The notes under the pieces: generated by a model
The model's input: only the letters and a program-made list of their open reading frames with translations
The model's database searches: none
Told to the model about the DNA's origin: nothing
Program-made: the position numbers and the translations under genes
DNA from: Mycolicibacterium bacteremicum
Lineage (GTDB): Bacteria > Actinomycetota > Actinomycetes > Mycobacteriales > Mycobacteriaceae
DNA length: 64,000 nucleotides
Direction of reading: 5' to 3'
Assembly (NCBI RefSeq): GCF_002086115.1
Contig: NZ_MVHJ01000022.1
Span: 20,546 to 84,545, forward strand
In this document: positions 17,009 through 25,729 of the stretch, in pieces
Numbering within the stretch: the stretch's first letter is position 1
How the letters are laid out: each line of letters starts with the position of its first letter

Positions 17009-17827
17009 ATGAGTACCAGCGCGAGCCAGGTCCACGGAGCGGTGGACCGGGCCACCGACAGCGATGCCTTCCAGTACGGAGCACGCGCCGGCTTCGCGGC
17101 CAGCGGCGTACTGCATCTGCTGCTGGGCTACATCATCCTGCGGCTCGCGCTCGGCAGCGGCGGTAACGCCGATCAGTCGGGCGCGCTGGCGACCCTGGCC
17201 GCACAGACCGGCGGGCAGGTGATGTTGTGGGTTGCTGCGCTGGGTCTGTTCGCCCTGGGTTTGTGGCACCTGGCCGAAGCGGTGGTCGGCTCCAAACCCA
17301 GCGAACGCCGCGGTAACGACGACTCACCGGCCTGGAAACGCGCGAAGTCCGTCGGTCTCGCCGTGGCCAACATCGCGATCGCCCTCTCCGCGTTGCGGTT
17401 CGCGATGGGTGCCGGTCAATCCAGCGGCCAGCAGAATTCCGGGCTGTCGGCCCAGCTGATGCAGTCCGGGTGGGGCAAGGCGGTGCTGATCGTGGTCGGG
17501 CTCGGTGTGCTCGGTGTCGGCGGCTACCACGTCTACAAGGGCGTCTCCAAGAAATTCTTCAAGGACCTGCGGGTCTCGGGCGGCACCGGTATCACCGCCG
17601 TCGGCGTCGCGGGATACACCGCGAAGGGCCTCGTGCTGGCCGGCGCCGGGATCCTCGTGGTCGTCGCCACCCTGCAGGCCGATCCGGCCAAGGCCTCCGG
17701 GCTGGACGCGGCGGTCAAGACTCTGGGCCAGGCGCCGTTCGGCAAGTTCCTGTTGATCATCGCCGCGCTGGGCATCGCCGCATTCGGTGCGTACAGCTTC
17801 GTGCGCAGCCGCTACGGTCGCCTCTGA
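17009..17827 (+). CDS. DUF1206 integral membrane protein (paralogue)
   Basis: A 272-residue membrane protein with six hydrophobic segments in three repeats, clearly paralogous to the minus-strand gene at 15437 (shared pattern GxLHLLxxYII, NADQSGALA, GLSAQLMQSGxGKAVL, HVYKGVSKKFxxDL, DPAKASGLDAAVKTLGQ). ATG at 17009 is supported by GGGAG 7 nt upstream. Function unknown; the duplicated internal repeats and two copies nearby suggest diversification. Confidence 0.85.
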   Translation: MSTSASQVHGAVDRATDSDAFQYGARAGFAASGVLHLLLGYIILRLALGSGGNADQSGALATLAAQTGGQVMLWVAALGLFALGLWHLAEAVVGSKPSERRGNDDSPAWKRAKSVGLAVANIAIALSALRFAMGAGQSSGQQNSGLSAQLMQSGWGKAVLIVVGLGVLGVGGYHVYKGVSKKFFKDLRVSGGTGITAVGVAGYTAKGLVLAGAGILVVVATLQADPAKASGLDAAVKTLGQAPFGKFLLIIAALGIAAFGAYSFVRSRYGRL

Positions 17828-17869
17828 TCGGCGCGCTACCGTGCTGGGACAGCCACCAGAGGGAGTCCC

Positions 17870-18202
17870 ATGCCGGTCTACGCCCTCAACCTCTTCGACA
17901 TCGCCGATGCCGACGAATATCTGCAGTACTCACGCCGCGCACCGGAGGCGATCGCCAAGCACGGCGGCACCGTCGTCGCGCTCGGCGGATTCCAGGAGTC
18001 CGTCGTCGGCGACATCGCCCCCCGGCAGGTCATGATCCTGGTGCTGTGGGAGTCGCGTGAAGGTTTCGACGCCTATAACGACGATCCCGATCTGGCCGAC
18101 CTGCATCCGCACCGCGTCGACGGCACGACGAACTACGTGTGGCACCTGTTCGACCGTCTGGACGGTCTCGGGCCCCTGCTACGCGCGCACCGGAATGCCT
18201 AG
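17870..18202 (+). CDS. DUF1330 family protein
   Basis: A 110-residue ferredoxin-fold, dimeric alpha-beta barrel type protein (DUF1330): YALNLFDIADADEYLQYSRRAPEAIAKHGG and LWESREGFDAYNDDPD are typical when read as separate motifs. Family members are small cytosolic proteins of unknown function. GAGGGAG lies upstream of the ATG. Convergent with the hemophore-like gene; the two stop codons overlap in CTAG. Confidence 0.75.
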   Translation: MPVYALNLFDIADADEYLQYSRRAPEAIAKHGGTVVALGGFQESVVGDIAPRQVMILVLWESREGFDAYNDDPDLADLHPHRVDGTTNYVWHLFDRLDGLGPLLRAHRNA

Positions 18203-18564
18203 CTGAGCGCGTCGATCAGCGCCGCCAACTGGCCGGGCGACACCGCCACGCCGCACGAGCGACGGAGGTCGATCAACGGCCGCGCGATGTTCTGCAAATC
18301 CAGGAACTCACCCGGGTGCGTCAGGAAGTAGCCCCGGATGGACTGCTCGGCCTCTGCGGTGGGCTGGTTGGCAGCCGCGGTCAACACATCATTGGCCGAC
18401 GGGTGGGTGTCCAGATAGCCACCGGCCTGCGCCAGCACACCGCTGGCCACGGTGGCCAGGTTGCTCGCCGAGCAGGGCGGCGCGGCGGACGCTGCGGGCG
18501 CGGCCGAGACGGAGACGATGGACGCGGCGAGGCCGGCGAGCGCGAGCGTGGCAATCGGTTTCAT
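18199..18564 (-). CDS. secreted hemophore-related protein (Rv0203/Rv1174c-like)
   Basis: A 121-residue exported protein. Residues 1-29 are a Sec signal peptide (APAASAA before PPCSASNL). The mature part carries two cysteines (PPCSAS and RRSCGV) bracketing a helical domain with YLDTHPSANDVLTAAA and YFLTHPGEFLDLQNIARPL, the pattern of the mycobacterial hemophore-related family that includes the heme-binding Rv0203. A role in heme binding outside the cell is inferred. ATG at 18564 follows GAGGG. No IdeR site was recognised in the 84-bp divergent spacer. Confidence 0.75.
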   Translation of the reverse strand: MKPIATLALAGLAASIVSVSAAPAASAAPPCSASNLATVASGVLAQAGGYLDTHPSANDVLTAAANQPTAEAEQSIRGYFLTHPGEFLDLQNIARPLIDLRRSCGVAVSPGQLAALIDALS

Positions 18565-18648
18565 CCCTCGATCCTGCGTGATCACCGGTGCCACCGCACG
18601 GTCTTGTCGCGAAATGGACATGTCGTACCCCGGCGCTACTGTCACGCC

Positions 18649-19542
18649 ATGTCCACTCCCACCCCTGTTCTCCGGCCCGAAAACCCGGCGCCCACCGGGG
18701 CGTTCGACGATGACACCGCCATCGCGCTGGTCGCGGATTTCTGCGCCGAGCACGATGTGCACCACCGCACCGGCTACTCGGTGGTGCCGGATCTGGATCG
18801 CGCGCTGGCCATCGCATCGGTGATCGGCCCGGACCGTCGGTGGCCACGGATGGCGCGCTGGTCGGGTAACAGCGATATCGAGGGGGCGCCCGGCACGGTG
18901 CTACTGCGCGACGAACGCGATGTCCTCTACAACCAGTTCGTGGCCGGCATGCCCCATGCCGACTGGCTGCCGCCCAACACGGTGGTCTCGGCGGTCCGGT
19001 GGGCGCGCTTCTCGGCCCCGATGCGCCGAGCGGTGCAGGTCGGGCTGGGTTGGATCCTGCCGATCGCCGGTGAGGTACTCCTGGTCCCGATGCCGACCGT
19101 CCGGCGCGAACCGGGGCGCGCACAGCTGTTGCACTGCGCCACCGGTCGGCCTGCCATCGAATGGTCCGACGGCACCGGGCCGTACTACCTGCACGGGGTC
19201 GGTTTCGAGGAGGCGCTGTACCGAGCGGTCCTGACCGGCGATCTCCCGGTGCGCGCCATCGCGCGGCTGCGCGACAGCGATCAGCGCCCGATCGCCCTGC
19301 GCTACTTGTCCTTTGATAATGCGGCGGACGCGGGCGCGGTCAAGATCGAAGGCGATCTCTACCGGATGCCGCTCCCGCCACGGCTGGCACGCGATCGCCG
19401 CACCAGCCCGGGCCGGTGCCTGTACTTCCGGCGTCTCGGCGACAGCCGGTCCATCCAGTGGGTGGACCCCGGCACGGTCGACGAGGATCCGATCGCACTG
19501 ACGCGGGCCGAATCGCAGGTGATGCCGCTGCGTTGCCTGTGA
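18649..19542 (+). CDS. hypothetical protein, conserved-looking
   Basis: A 297-residue soluble protein; I do not recognise the family with certainty. Segments such as RMARWSGNSDIEGAPGTVLL, FVAGMPHADWLPPNTVVSA and YYLHGVGFEEALYR suggest a folded, conserved domain, possibly of the kind found in actinobacterial proteins of unknown function that contain WSGNxDI motifs. No signal peptide or membrane segment. It ends 9 bp before the IdeR-like box of the iron operon. Confidence 0.6.
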   Translation: MSTPTPVLRPENPAPTGAFDDDTAIALVADFCAEHDVHHRTGYSVVPDLDRALAIASVIGPDRRWPRMARWSGNSDIEGAPGTVLLRDERDVLYNQFVAGMPHADWLPPNTVVSAVRWARFSAPMRRAVQVGLGWILPIAGEVLLVPMPTVRREPGRAQLLHCATGRPAIEWSDGTGPYYLHGVGFEEALYRAVLTGDLPVRAIARLRDSDQRPIALRYLSFDNAADAGAVKIEGDLYRMPLPPRLARDRRTSPGRCLYFRRLGDSRSIQWVDPGTVDEDPIALTRAESQVMPLRCL

Positions 19543-19551
19543 AAATGCCAG

Positions 19552-19570
19552 GAAGGCAAACCTTACCTAG
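19552..19570 (+). promoter_or_regulatory. IdeR/DtxR-like iron box
   Basis: The 19-mer GAAGGCAAACCTTACCTAG matches the mycobacterial IdeR consensus TWAGGTWAGSCTWACCTWA at 15 of 19 positions by hand alignment. It ends 23 nt before the start of the ferric-iron binding protein gene, in the right place for iron-dependent repression of the operon. Confidence 0.7.
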
Positions 19571-19593
19571 GTCGGGGATGTAAGGATTGCCCG

Positions 19594-20610
19594 ATGGGAA
19601 TCCGTATGCGCCGCATCGCCGCGGTGCTGTCCGTCCTGGCCGTCGTGTCGGCGGGGACAGCATGCTCGTCGAGTGACCAGAGCGATGAACTGCTGATCTA
19701 CAACGCACAGCACGAATCGCTCACCAAGGAATGGATCGACGCCTTTACCAAGGAGACCGGTATCAAGGTCACCTACCGGCAGGGCGGCGACACCGAACTG
19801 GGCAACCAGCTGATCGCCGAGGGCGACTCCTCCCCGGCCGATGTGTTCCTCACCGAGAACTCACCGGCCATGGCCGCCATCGAGGACGCCGGCCTGTTCG
19901 CCGACGTCGACGCCGCCACCGTCGAACAGGTGCCGACCCAGTACCGGCCGTCGACGAACAAGTGGACCGGCGTCGCCGCGCGCACCACGGTGTTCGTCTA
20001 CAACACCGATCGGCTGCAGCTGGGTCAGCTGCCGCGCTCGATCATGGATCTGCAGCAGCCGGAGTGGAAGGGACGCTGGGGCGCGCCCCCGGCCAAGGCC
20101 GATTTCCAGGCCATCATCTCGGCGATGCTGCAGCTGACCGGCGAGCAGGCCACCTCGGCGTGGCTGACCGCCATGAAATCGAACGCGACGCTGCTGCAGG
20201 ACAACATCGCCACCCTGCGCGCGGTCAACGACGGTGAGATCGACGGCGGGATCATCTACCACTACTACTGGTTCCGCGATCAGGCCAAGACCAAGGAGAT
20301 CAGCGCCAACACCGCGTTGCACTACTTCCGCAACGAGGACCCGGGTGCCTTCATCAGCATCTCCGGCGGCGGCGTGCTGGAGTCCAGCAAGAAGAAGGAC
20401 CAGGCCCAACAGTTCCTGAAGTTCATCACCTCCCGAGCCGGTCAGGAGGTGCTGGAGAAGGGCACCTCCTTCGAGTACCCGGTGGCCAGCGACGTCCCCG
20501 CCAACCCGGCGTTGCCGCCGCTGGACACCCTGCAGGCACCGGCGGTCGACCCGTCCACGCTCGACGCGGCCAAGGTCACCGACCTGATGACCAAGGCGGG
20601 CCTGCTCTAG
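19594..20610 (+). CDS. ferric-iron ABC transporter substrate-binding lipoprotein (FbpA-type)
   Basis: A 338-residue periplasmic-type binding protein. An N-terminal signal ends at Cys24 (AGTAC), a lipoprotein-like site although position -3 is atypical. The FbpA iron ligands can be matched: His40 in YNAQH, Glu89 in LTEN, and Tyr224-Tyr225 in YHYYWF. It should capture Fe(III) without a siderophore, or with a small anion. AAGGA lies 7 nt upstream of the ATG. First gene of a four-gene operon with an IdeR-like box in front, so iron repression is likely. Mycobacterial fbpA is the name of antigen 85A, so no symbol is given. Confidence 0.88.
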   Translation: MGIRMRRIAAVLSVLAVVSAGTACSSSDQSDELLIYNAQHESLTKEWIDAFTKETGIKVTYRQGGDTELGNQLIAEGDSSPADVFLTENSPAMAAIEDAGLFADVDAATVEQVPTQYRPSTNKWTGVAARTTVFVYNTDRLQLGQLPRSIMDLQQPEWKGRWGAPPAKADFQAIISAMLQLTGEQATSAWLTAMKSNATLLQDNIATLRAVNDGEIDGGIIYHYYWFRDQAKTKEISANTALHYFRNEDPGAFISISGGGVLESSKKKDQAQQFLKFITSRAGQEVLEKGTSFEYPVASDVPANPALPPLDTLQAPAVDPSTLDAAKVTDLMTKAGLL

Positions 20611-22167
20611 GTGGTTTCCACGCAGACCGACCACCCGATCACCGGACCGCGTCCGCCCGCCCGGCCGGGTCCGTTGCTCACCGGCGGCATCGCCGTGCTG
20701 GTGGCCGCGACCTTCATCCCGCTGGGATATGTGGCATGGGCGGTCATCAGCACCGGCCCGGCCCGCATCTACGAGCTGGTGGTCCGGCCGCGGGTGGGCG
20801 AGCTGCTGCTCAACACCGTGGGGCTGGTGGTCGTGACCGTCCCTCTGTGTGTGGTGCTCGGCGTCGGCGCGGCCTGGCTGGTCGAGCGCACCGATGTGCC
20901 CGGTGCCGCGGCGTGGCGTCCGCTGCTGGTCGCTCCGCTGGCGGTGCCCGCCTTCATCAACAGCTACGCCTGGGTCAGCGTGTGGCCGACGCTGCACGGG
21001 TTCGGTGCCGGTGTGTTGGTGGCGACGCTGTCGTACTTCCCGTTCGTCTTCCTGCCTGCCGCCGCGACGCTGCGCCGGCTCGATCCCGCCATCGAGGAAT
21101 CCGCCCAGGCGCTCGGGTCCGGGTCGCTCGGGGTGTTCTTCCGGGTGGTGCTGCCCCAGCTGCGGCTGGCGATCCTGGGCGGCGGGTTACTGATCGGGGT
21201 GCATCTGCTCGCCGAATACGGCGCCTTTGCGATGCTGCGGTTCTCCACGTTCACCACGGCGATCTTCGAACAGTTCCAGGCCACCTTCGACGGGGCGGCC
21301 GGCGCCACCCTGGCCGGCGTCCTCGTGCTGCTGTGCCTGGTGCTGCTGGCCTCCGAAGCCGTGTTGCGCGGCAGCGCGCGGTTCGCCAGGATCGGCTCCG
21401 GCGCACCGCGCGCGTCGACTCCGATCCGGTTGGGGCCGTGGACCCTGCCCGCGCTCGGCACCCTGGTGGCGTTGACGGTGCTGGCGTTGGGTGTGCCGGT
21501 GTGGACGCTGCTGCGGTGGCTGTGGATCGGCGGCGCGGCGGTGTGGGAGGCCGCCGATCTGACGCAGGCGCTCGGCCAGACCGCGGTCCTCGCCGCGGTG
21601 GCCGCCGCGGTGACGACGGTGGCCGCGTTCCCGTTCGCCTGGTTGGCGGTGCGCTATCGCGGTGCGTTCGCCCGCACCGTCGAAGGCGCCAACTTCGTCA
21701 CCAGCTCGATGCCCGGCATCGTCACCGCGCTGGCTCTTGTCACCGTCGCCATCCAGTTCGCGCCCCCGCTCTATCAGACGGTCGCCCTGGTGCTGTGCGC
21801 GTACGTGCTGATGTTCCTGCCCCGCGCGCTGGTCAGTCTGCGCTCCGGGCTGGCCCAGATCCCGCCCGGACTCGAGGAGGCCTCCCGGTCCCTCGGCCTG
21901 TCGCCGACCCGTAGTTTCCTGCGGGTGACGCTGCGCCTCACCGCGCCCGCCGCCGGGGCCGGTGCGGCGCTGGTGTTCGTCGCGGTCGCCACCGAACTGA
22001 CCGCCACGCTGTTACTGGCTCCCACCGGCACCCGCACGCTGGCCATGAGGTTCTGGTCGCTGTCGAGCGAGCTGGACTACGCCGCGGCCGCACCGTACGC
22101 GCTGGTGCTGGTGGCGCTGTCCATCCCGGTGACGGTGGCGTTGTTCCGGGAGGTCACCCGATCATGA
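20611..22167 (+). CDS. ferric-iron ABC transporter double permease (FbpB-type)
   Basis: A 518-residue inner-membrane protein with two fused permease halves and about 12 membrane segments. Two EAA loops contact the ATPase: EESAQALGSGSLGVFFRVVL in the first half and EEASRSLGLSPTRSFLRVTL in the second. This duplicated arrangement is typical of FbpB/SfuB iron permeases. The GTG start begins immediately after the stop of the binding-protein gene. The stop overlaps the ATPase start in ATGA. Confidence 0.9.
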   Translation: MVSTQTDHPITGPRPPARPGPLLTGGIAVLVAATFIPLGYVAWAVISTGPARIYELVVRPRVGELLLNTVGLVVVTVPLCVVLGVGAAWLVERTDVPGAAAWRPLLVAPLAVPAFINSYAWVSVWPTLHGFGAGVLVATLSYFPFVFLPAAATLRRLDPAIEESAQALGSGSLGVFFRVVLPQLRLAILGGGLLIGVHLLAEYGAFAMLRFSTFTTAIFEQFQATFDGAAGATLAGVLVLLCLVLLASEAVLRGSARFARIGSGAPRASTPIRLGPWTLPALGTLVALTVLALGVPVWTLLRWLWIGGAAVWEAADLTQALGQTAVLAAVAAAVTTVAAFPFAWLAVRYRGAFARTVEGANFVTSSMPGIVTALALVTVAIQFAPPLYQTVALVLCAYVLMFLPRALVSLRSGLAQIPPGLEEASRSLGLSPTRSFLRVTLRLTAPAAGAGAALVFVAVATELTATLLLAPTGTRTLAMRFWSLSSELDYAAAAPYALVLVALSIPVTVALFREVTRS

Positions 22168-23216
22168 CCGACACCCTGACAGTGCGCGGATTGTCCAAAT
22201 CCTTCACCGGCGAACCGGTTCTCGATCATGTCGACCTGGCCCTGCCCGCGGGCAGCATCACCGCCGTGGTCGGCGCCTCCGGGTGCGGCAAGACGACCCT
22301 GCTGCGATTGGTCGCCGGGTTCGAGAAACCCGATACGGGCACGATCGAGATCGCGGGGCGCCAGGTGGCGTCGGCGCAGACATCGTTGGCACCGCACCGC
22401 CGCTCGGTGGGCTATGTCGCCCAGGACGGTGCGCTGTTCCCCCATCTGAGCGTGGGGGCCAACATCGCCTACGGGTTGACCGGCCGCCCACGCAGCGCCG
22501 CGGTCCGCGACCGTGTCACCGAACTACTCGACACCGTCTCGCTGGACCCGTCTTTCGCCGATCGCCGCCCGCACGAGCTGTCCGGTGGTCAGCAGCAGCG
22601 CGTCGCCCTTGCCCGCGCGATGGCCCGCAAGCCCGCCCTGATGTTGCTCGACGAGCCGTTCTCGGCATTGGACACCGGTCTGCGCGCCGCGACGCGCCGC
22701 GCCGTCACCAGGGTGCTCACCGAGGCCGGGGTGACCACCCTGCTGGTGACCCACGACCAGGGCGAGGCGCTGTCGGTCGCCGATCAGGTCGCGGTCATGC
22801 GTGCCGGCCGGTTCACCGGAGTCGGTACGCCACAACAGGTGTACCGCACCCCGAAGGACCGTTTCACCGCCGAGTTCCTCGGCGATTGCGTGTTCCTGCC
22901 CGGCACGGTGCGCAACGGTGCCGTCGATTCCGCGCTCGGCCGGATACCGCTGGCCATTCCGAGCACCGAAGGCCCCGGCACCGTCCTGCTGCGGCCCGAG
23001 CAGTTGATCGCCACCGAGATCGCCGACGCAGGACCGCAGTCCGAGCCCGGGATCGGCACGGTGCTGGCCACCGAGTTCCTCGGGCACGACGTTTTGCTCA
23101 CCATCGACATCGGAGACGCGGCGCCGATCACGGTGCGCCAGCACAGCATCGACCCGCCCGCCGTCGACGCCAAGGTGCGGATCACCATTCTCGGGCGCGC
23201 CCTGATCGTGCCATGA
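22164..23216 (+). CDS. ferric-iron ABC transporter ATPase (FbpC-type)
   Basis: A 350-residue ATPase: Walker A GASGCGKT (37-44), signature LSGGQQQR (139-146), Walker B LMLLDE (159-164) and switch THD near 190. A C-terminal TOBE-like regulatory region (about 240-350) is as in FbpC and other class I importers. It powers the double permease. ATGA overlaps at both ends couple it to the permease and to the downstream ligase-acyltransferase, so all four proteins are probably made in step. Confidence 0.92.
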   Translation: MTDTLTVRGLSKSFTGEPVLDHVDLALPAGSITAVVGASGCGKTTLLRLVAGFEKPDTGTIEIAGRQVASAQTSLAPHRRSVGYVAQDGALFPHLSVGANIAYGLTGRPRSAAVRDRVTELLDTVSLDPSFADRRPHELSGGQQQRVALARAMARKPALMLLDEPFSALDTGLRAATRRAVTRVLTEAGVTTLLVTHDQGEALSVADQVAVMRAGRFTGVGTPQQVYRTPKDRFTAEFLGDCVFLPGTVRNGAVDSALGRIPLAIPSTEGPGTVLLRPEQLIATEIADAGPQSEPGIGTVLATEFLGHDVLLTIDIGDAAPITVRQHSIDPPAVDAKVRITILGRALIVP

Positions 23217-25729
23217 AAGACCTGATCGCCCAGCTACGCCGCCACGGCGACCGCGCCGCCGTCCACACTGCCGACACCACCCTGACGTATCGGGCGCTGG
23301 CGCACCTCGTGGACGCCGCGGCCGTCGAGCTCGGCAGCACCCGCAAGCTGGTCATGCTGGAGACCCGCAACGACATCGCAACGCTCACCTACTACCTCGG
23401 CGCACTGGCAGCCGGACATGTGGTGTTGCCGGTCCCGCCCGGCGGGGATCACTCCGACCTGCTCGACGGCTACCGCCCCGACATCGTCATCGACGCCGCC
23501 GGTGCGCACCCGCGGCGCGGCTCGCGACACCCGCTGCACCCCGACCTCGCGCTGCTGCTGTCCACCTCCGGCAGCACCGGCTCCCCCAAGCTGGTCCGGC
23601 TGTCGAAGGCCAATCTGCTGGCCAATGCGCAGTCCATCGCCGAGTACCTCGACATCCGCGATACCGACTGCGCCGCAACGACACTGCCGATGTCCTATTG
23701 TTATGGCCTGTCGGTCATCCACAGCAATCTGCTGCGTGGGGCGGCATTGATCCTGACCGATCTGTCGGTCATCGACGAAGAATTCTGGACGCTGTTCCGC
23801 ACCCACCGCGGGACGACGTTCGCCGGGGTGCCCTACACCTTCGATCTGCTCGACGGGATCGGGTTCGACTCGATGGACCTGCCGCACCTGCGCTATGTCA
23901 CCCAGGCCGGTGGCGCGCTGGCTCCCCAGCGGGTACGCGCGTTCGCCGAGTTGGGCCGTCGACGCGGCTGGGCGCTCTTCGTGATGTACGGGGCGACCGA
24001 GGCCACTGCCCGGATGGCCTATCTGCCACCCGAACTCGCGATCGACCGCCCCGGGGCCATCGGTCTGCCGATCCCCGGCGGCCGGCTACGCATCGACGCG
24101 CCCGAGGACGGCGAGGTCGGCGAACTCGTCTACACCGGGCCCAATGTGATGATGGGCTACGCCCATTACCGCACCGACCTGGCCGCCGGACCGGACACCT
24201 CCGAGTTGCGTACCGGAGATCTCGCCCGCCGCGCTCCGGACGGGCTGTTCGAGGTGGTGGGCCGGGCCGACCGGTTCGCCAAGTTGTTCGGCCTGCGCAT
24301 CGACCTGCAGCGGGTGGAATCCGGGTTGGGTGAGCGCGGTCTGGCCGCGTTGTGCACCACGGCGCAGGACAGCCTGGTCGTCGCCACCACCGCGGCAGCC
24401 GCCACGGTGCGTGAAGCCGTCACCGAGATCACCGGGCTGCCGGCCGGGTCGGTGCATGTGGTCGCCGTCGACAGGTTGCCGATGCGGGCCTCCGGCAAGC
24501 CGGACTATCCGGCGGTCCGGGCGCTGTATCCCGGTCACCGCGCCGTCGGCGGGCTGCGGGGCATCTTCGCCGACGTGTTGCACCTGGACCCCGATGACAT
24601 CGATGCCCGGGCCAGCTTCGTCGACCTGGGCGGCAACTCGCTGACCTACGTGTCGATGTCGGTGCGCATCGAACGGGCGTTGGGACGTCTGCCGCGGCAC
24701 TGGCCGCAGATGTCGCTGGCCGAACTCGAGGCGTTGGTACCGCAGCGCCGGCGATGGACGGCCACCCTGGACACCAGCGTCGCGCTGCGCGCGGTGGCGA
24801 TCGTGCTGATCGTCGGCTCCCATGCCGGACTGTTCGAGATGTGGGGCGGGGCGCACATACTGCTCGGTGTCGCCGGCTACAACTTCGGCCGGTTCTGTCT
24901 GACGGGCATCCCCCGCGGCGACCGGATCCGCCAGCTGCGCAACACCATCGGGTGGATCGCGATACCCGCCGCAATCTGGGTGGCGATCACCATGACCTTC
25001 AGCGATGACTACGAGTGGACGAATCTGCTGCTGGCCAACAAGCTGCTGGGGCCGTTCGACAGCATGACCGCCGGCCGGTTGTGGTTCATCGAAGTCCTGG
25101 TGTGGATTCTGGTGCTACTGACCTGCCTGCTCTGGGTGCCCGCCGCCGACCGGTTCGAACGCCACCATGAATTCGCCGTCGCCGCAGCATTTCTGGCCGC
25201 CGGGTTGGCGGTGCGCTACACCATCACCGGAGAAGCCGCCTGGTTCAGCATGGCGGCGTTCTGGTTCTTCGCCGTCGGCTGGGCGGTGTCCAAGTCCGCG
25301 TCGACGTGGCAACGGGCAGTGCTCACCCTGGCCGTCGGTGTCGGCCTGTACGGCTATTTCGCCGATCCGCTCCGCGAGTTGCTGGTGTTCGGCGGGCTGG
25401 CGCTGCTGATCTGGCTCCCCTCGATCCGGTGTCCGGTACCGGCGACGAGTCTGTTGGCGGTGCTCGCCGACGCCTCGCTCTACATTTATCTGACGCATTT
25501 CCAGGTGTATCCGCTCTTCGGCGAACACCGGCTGGCCGGCGTCCTGGCTGCGCTGGCGGCCGGGGTCCTGCTGGCCCAGCTGATCCGTCGGCTCCGTCAG
25601 CGATTGGCCGCCAGACCCTCCTGGACCATGGTGGCGGCAATGACGCCGTCGGCACGCAGCAGCGAGGCGGTGACCACACCGCGCCCGGAGGCGGCCGCCG
25701 GGGACCGGGACTCCAGCAGATTCCACTGA
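23213..25729 (+). CDS. NRPS-like protein: adenylation, carrier and membrane acyltransferase domains
   Basis: An 838-residue three-part protein. Residues 1-440 form an AMP-binding domain with P-loop STSGSTGSPK (117-126), MYGATEATA (258-266), ELRTGDLA (331-338) and catalytic Lys429 in RASGKP. Residues 445-515 form a carrier domain with the phosphopantetheine serine 476 in DLGGNSL. From about 518 a membrane domain with roughly ten hydrophobic segments begins with LRAVAIVLIVGSHAGLF (His537), as in acyltransferase-3 enzymes. It probably activates a small acid or amino acid, loads it on its own carrier and transfers it to a membrane or wall acceptor. ATGA overlap with the iron ATPase. Residues about 795-838 are encoded over the convergent thioesterase gene and may be a non-conserved tail. 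Substrate unknown. Confidence 0.85.
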   Translation: MKDLIAQLRRHGDRAAVHTADTTLTYRALAHLVDAAAVELGSTRKLVMLETRNDIATLTYYLGALAAGHVVLPVPPGGDHSDLLDGYRPDIVIDAAGAHPRRGSRHPLHPDLALLLSTSGSTGSPKLVRLSKANLLANAQSIAEYLDIRDTDCAATTLPMSYCYGLSVIHSNLLRGAALILTDLSVIDEEFWTLFRTHRGTTFAGVPYTFDLLDGIGFDSMDLPHLRYVTQAGGALAPQRVRAFAELGRRRGWALFVMYGATEATARMAYLPPELAIDRPGAIGLPIPGGRLRIDAPEDGEVGELVYTGPNVMMGYAHYRTDLAAGPDTSELRTGDLARRAPDGLFEVVGRADRFAKLFGLRIDLQRVESGLGERGLAALCTTAQDSLVVATTAAAATVREAVTEITGLPAGSVHVVAVDRLPMRASGKPDYPAVRALYPGHRAVGGLRGIFADVLHLDPDDIDARASFVDLGGNSLTYVSMSVRIERALGRLPRHWPQMSLAELEALVPQRRRWTATLDTSVALRAVAIVLIVGSHAGLFEMWGGAHILLGVAGYNFGRFCLTGIPRGDRIRQLRNTIGWIAIPAAIWVAITMTFSDDYEWTNLLLANKLLGPFDSMTAGRLWFIEVLVWILVLLTCLLWVPAADRFERHHEFAVAAAFLAAGLAVRYTITGEAAWFSMAAFWFFAVGWAVSKSASTWQRAVLTLAVGVGLYGYFADPLRELLVFGGLALLIWLPSIRCPVPATSLLAVLADASLYIYLTHFQVYPLFGEHRLAGVLAALAAGVLLAQLIRRLRQRLAARPSWTMVAAMTPSARSSEAVTTPRPEAAAGDRDSSRFH

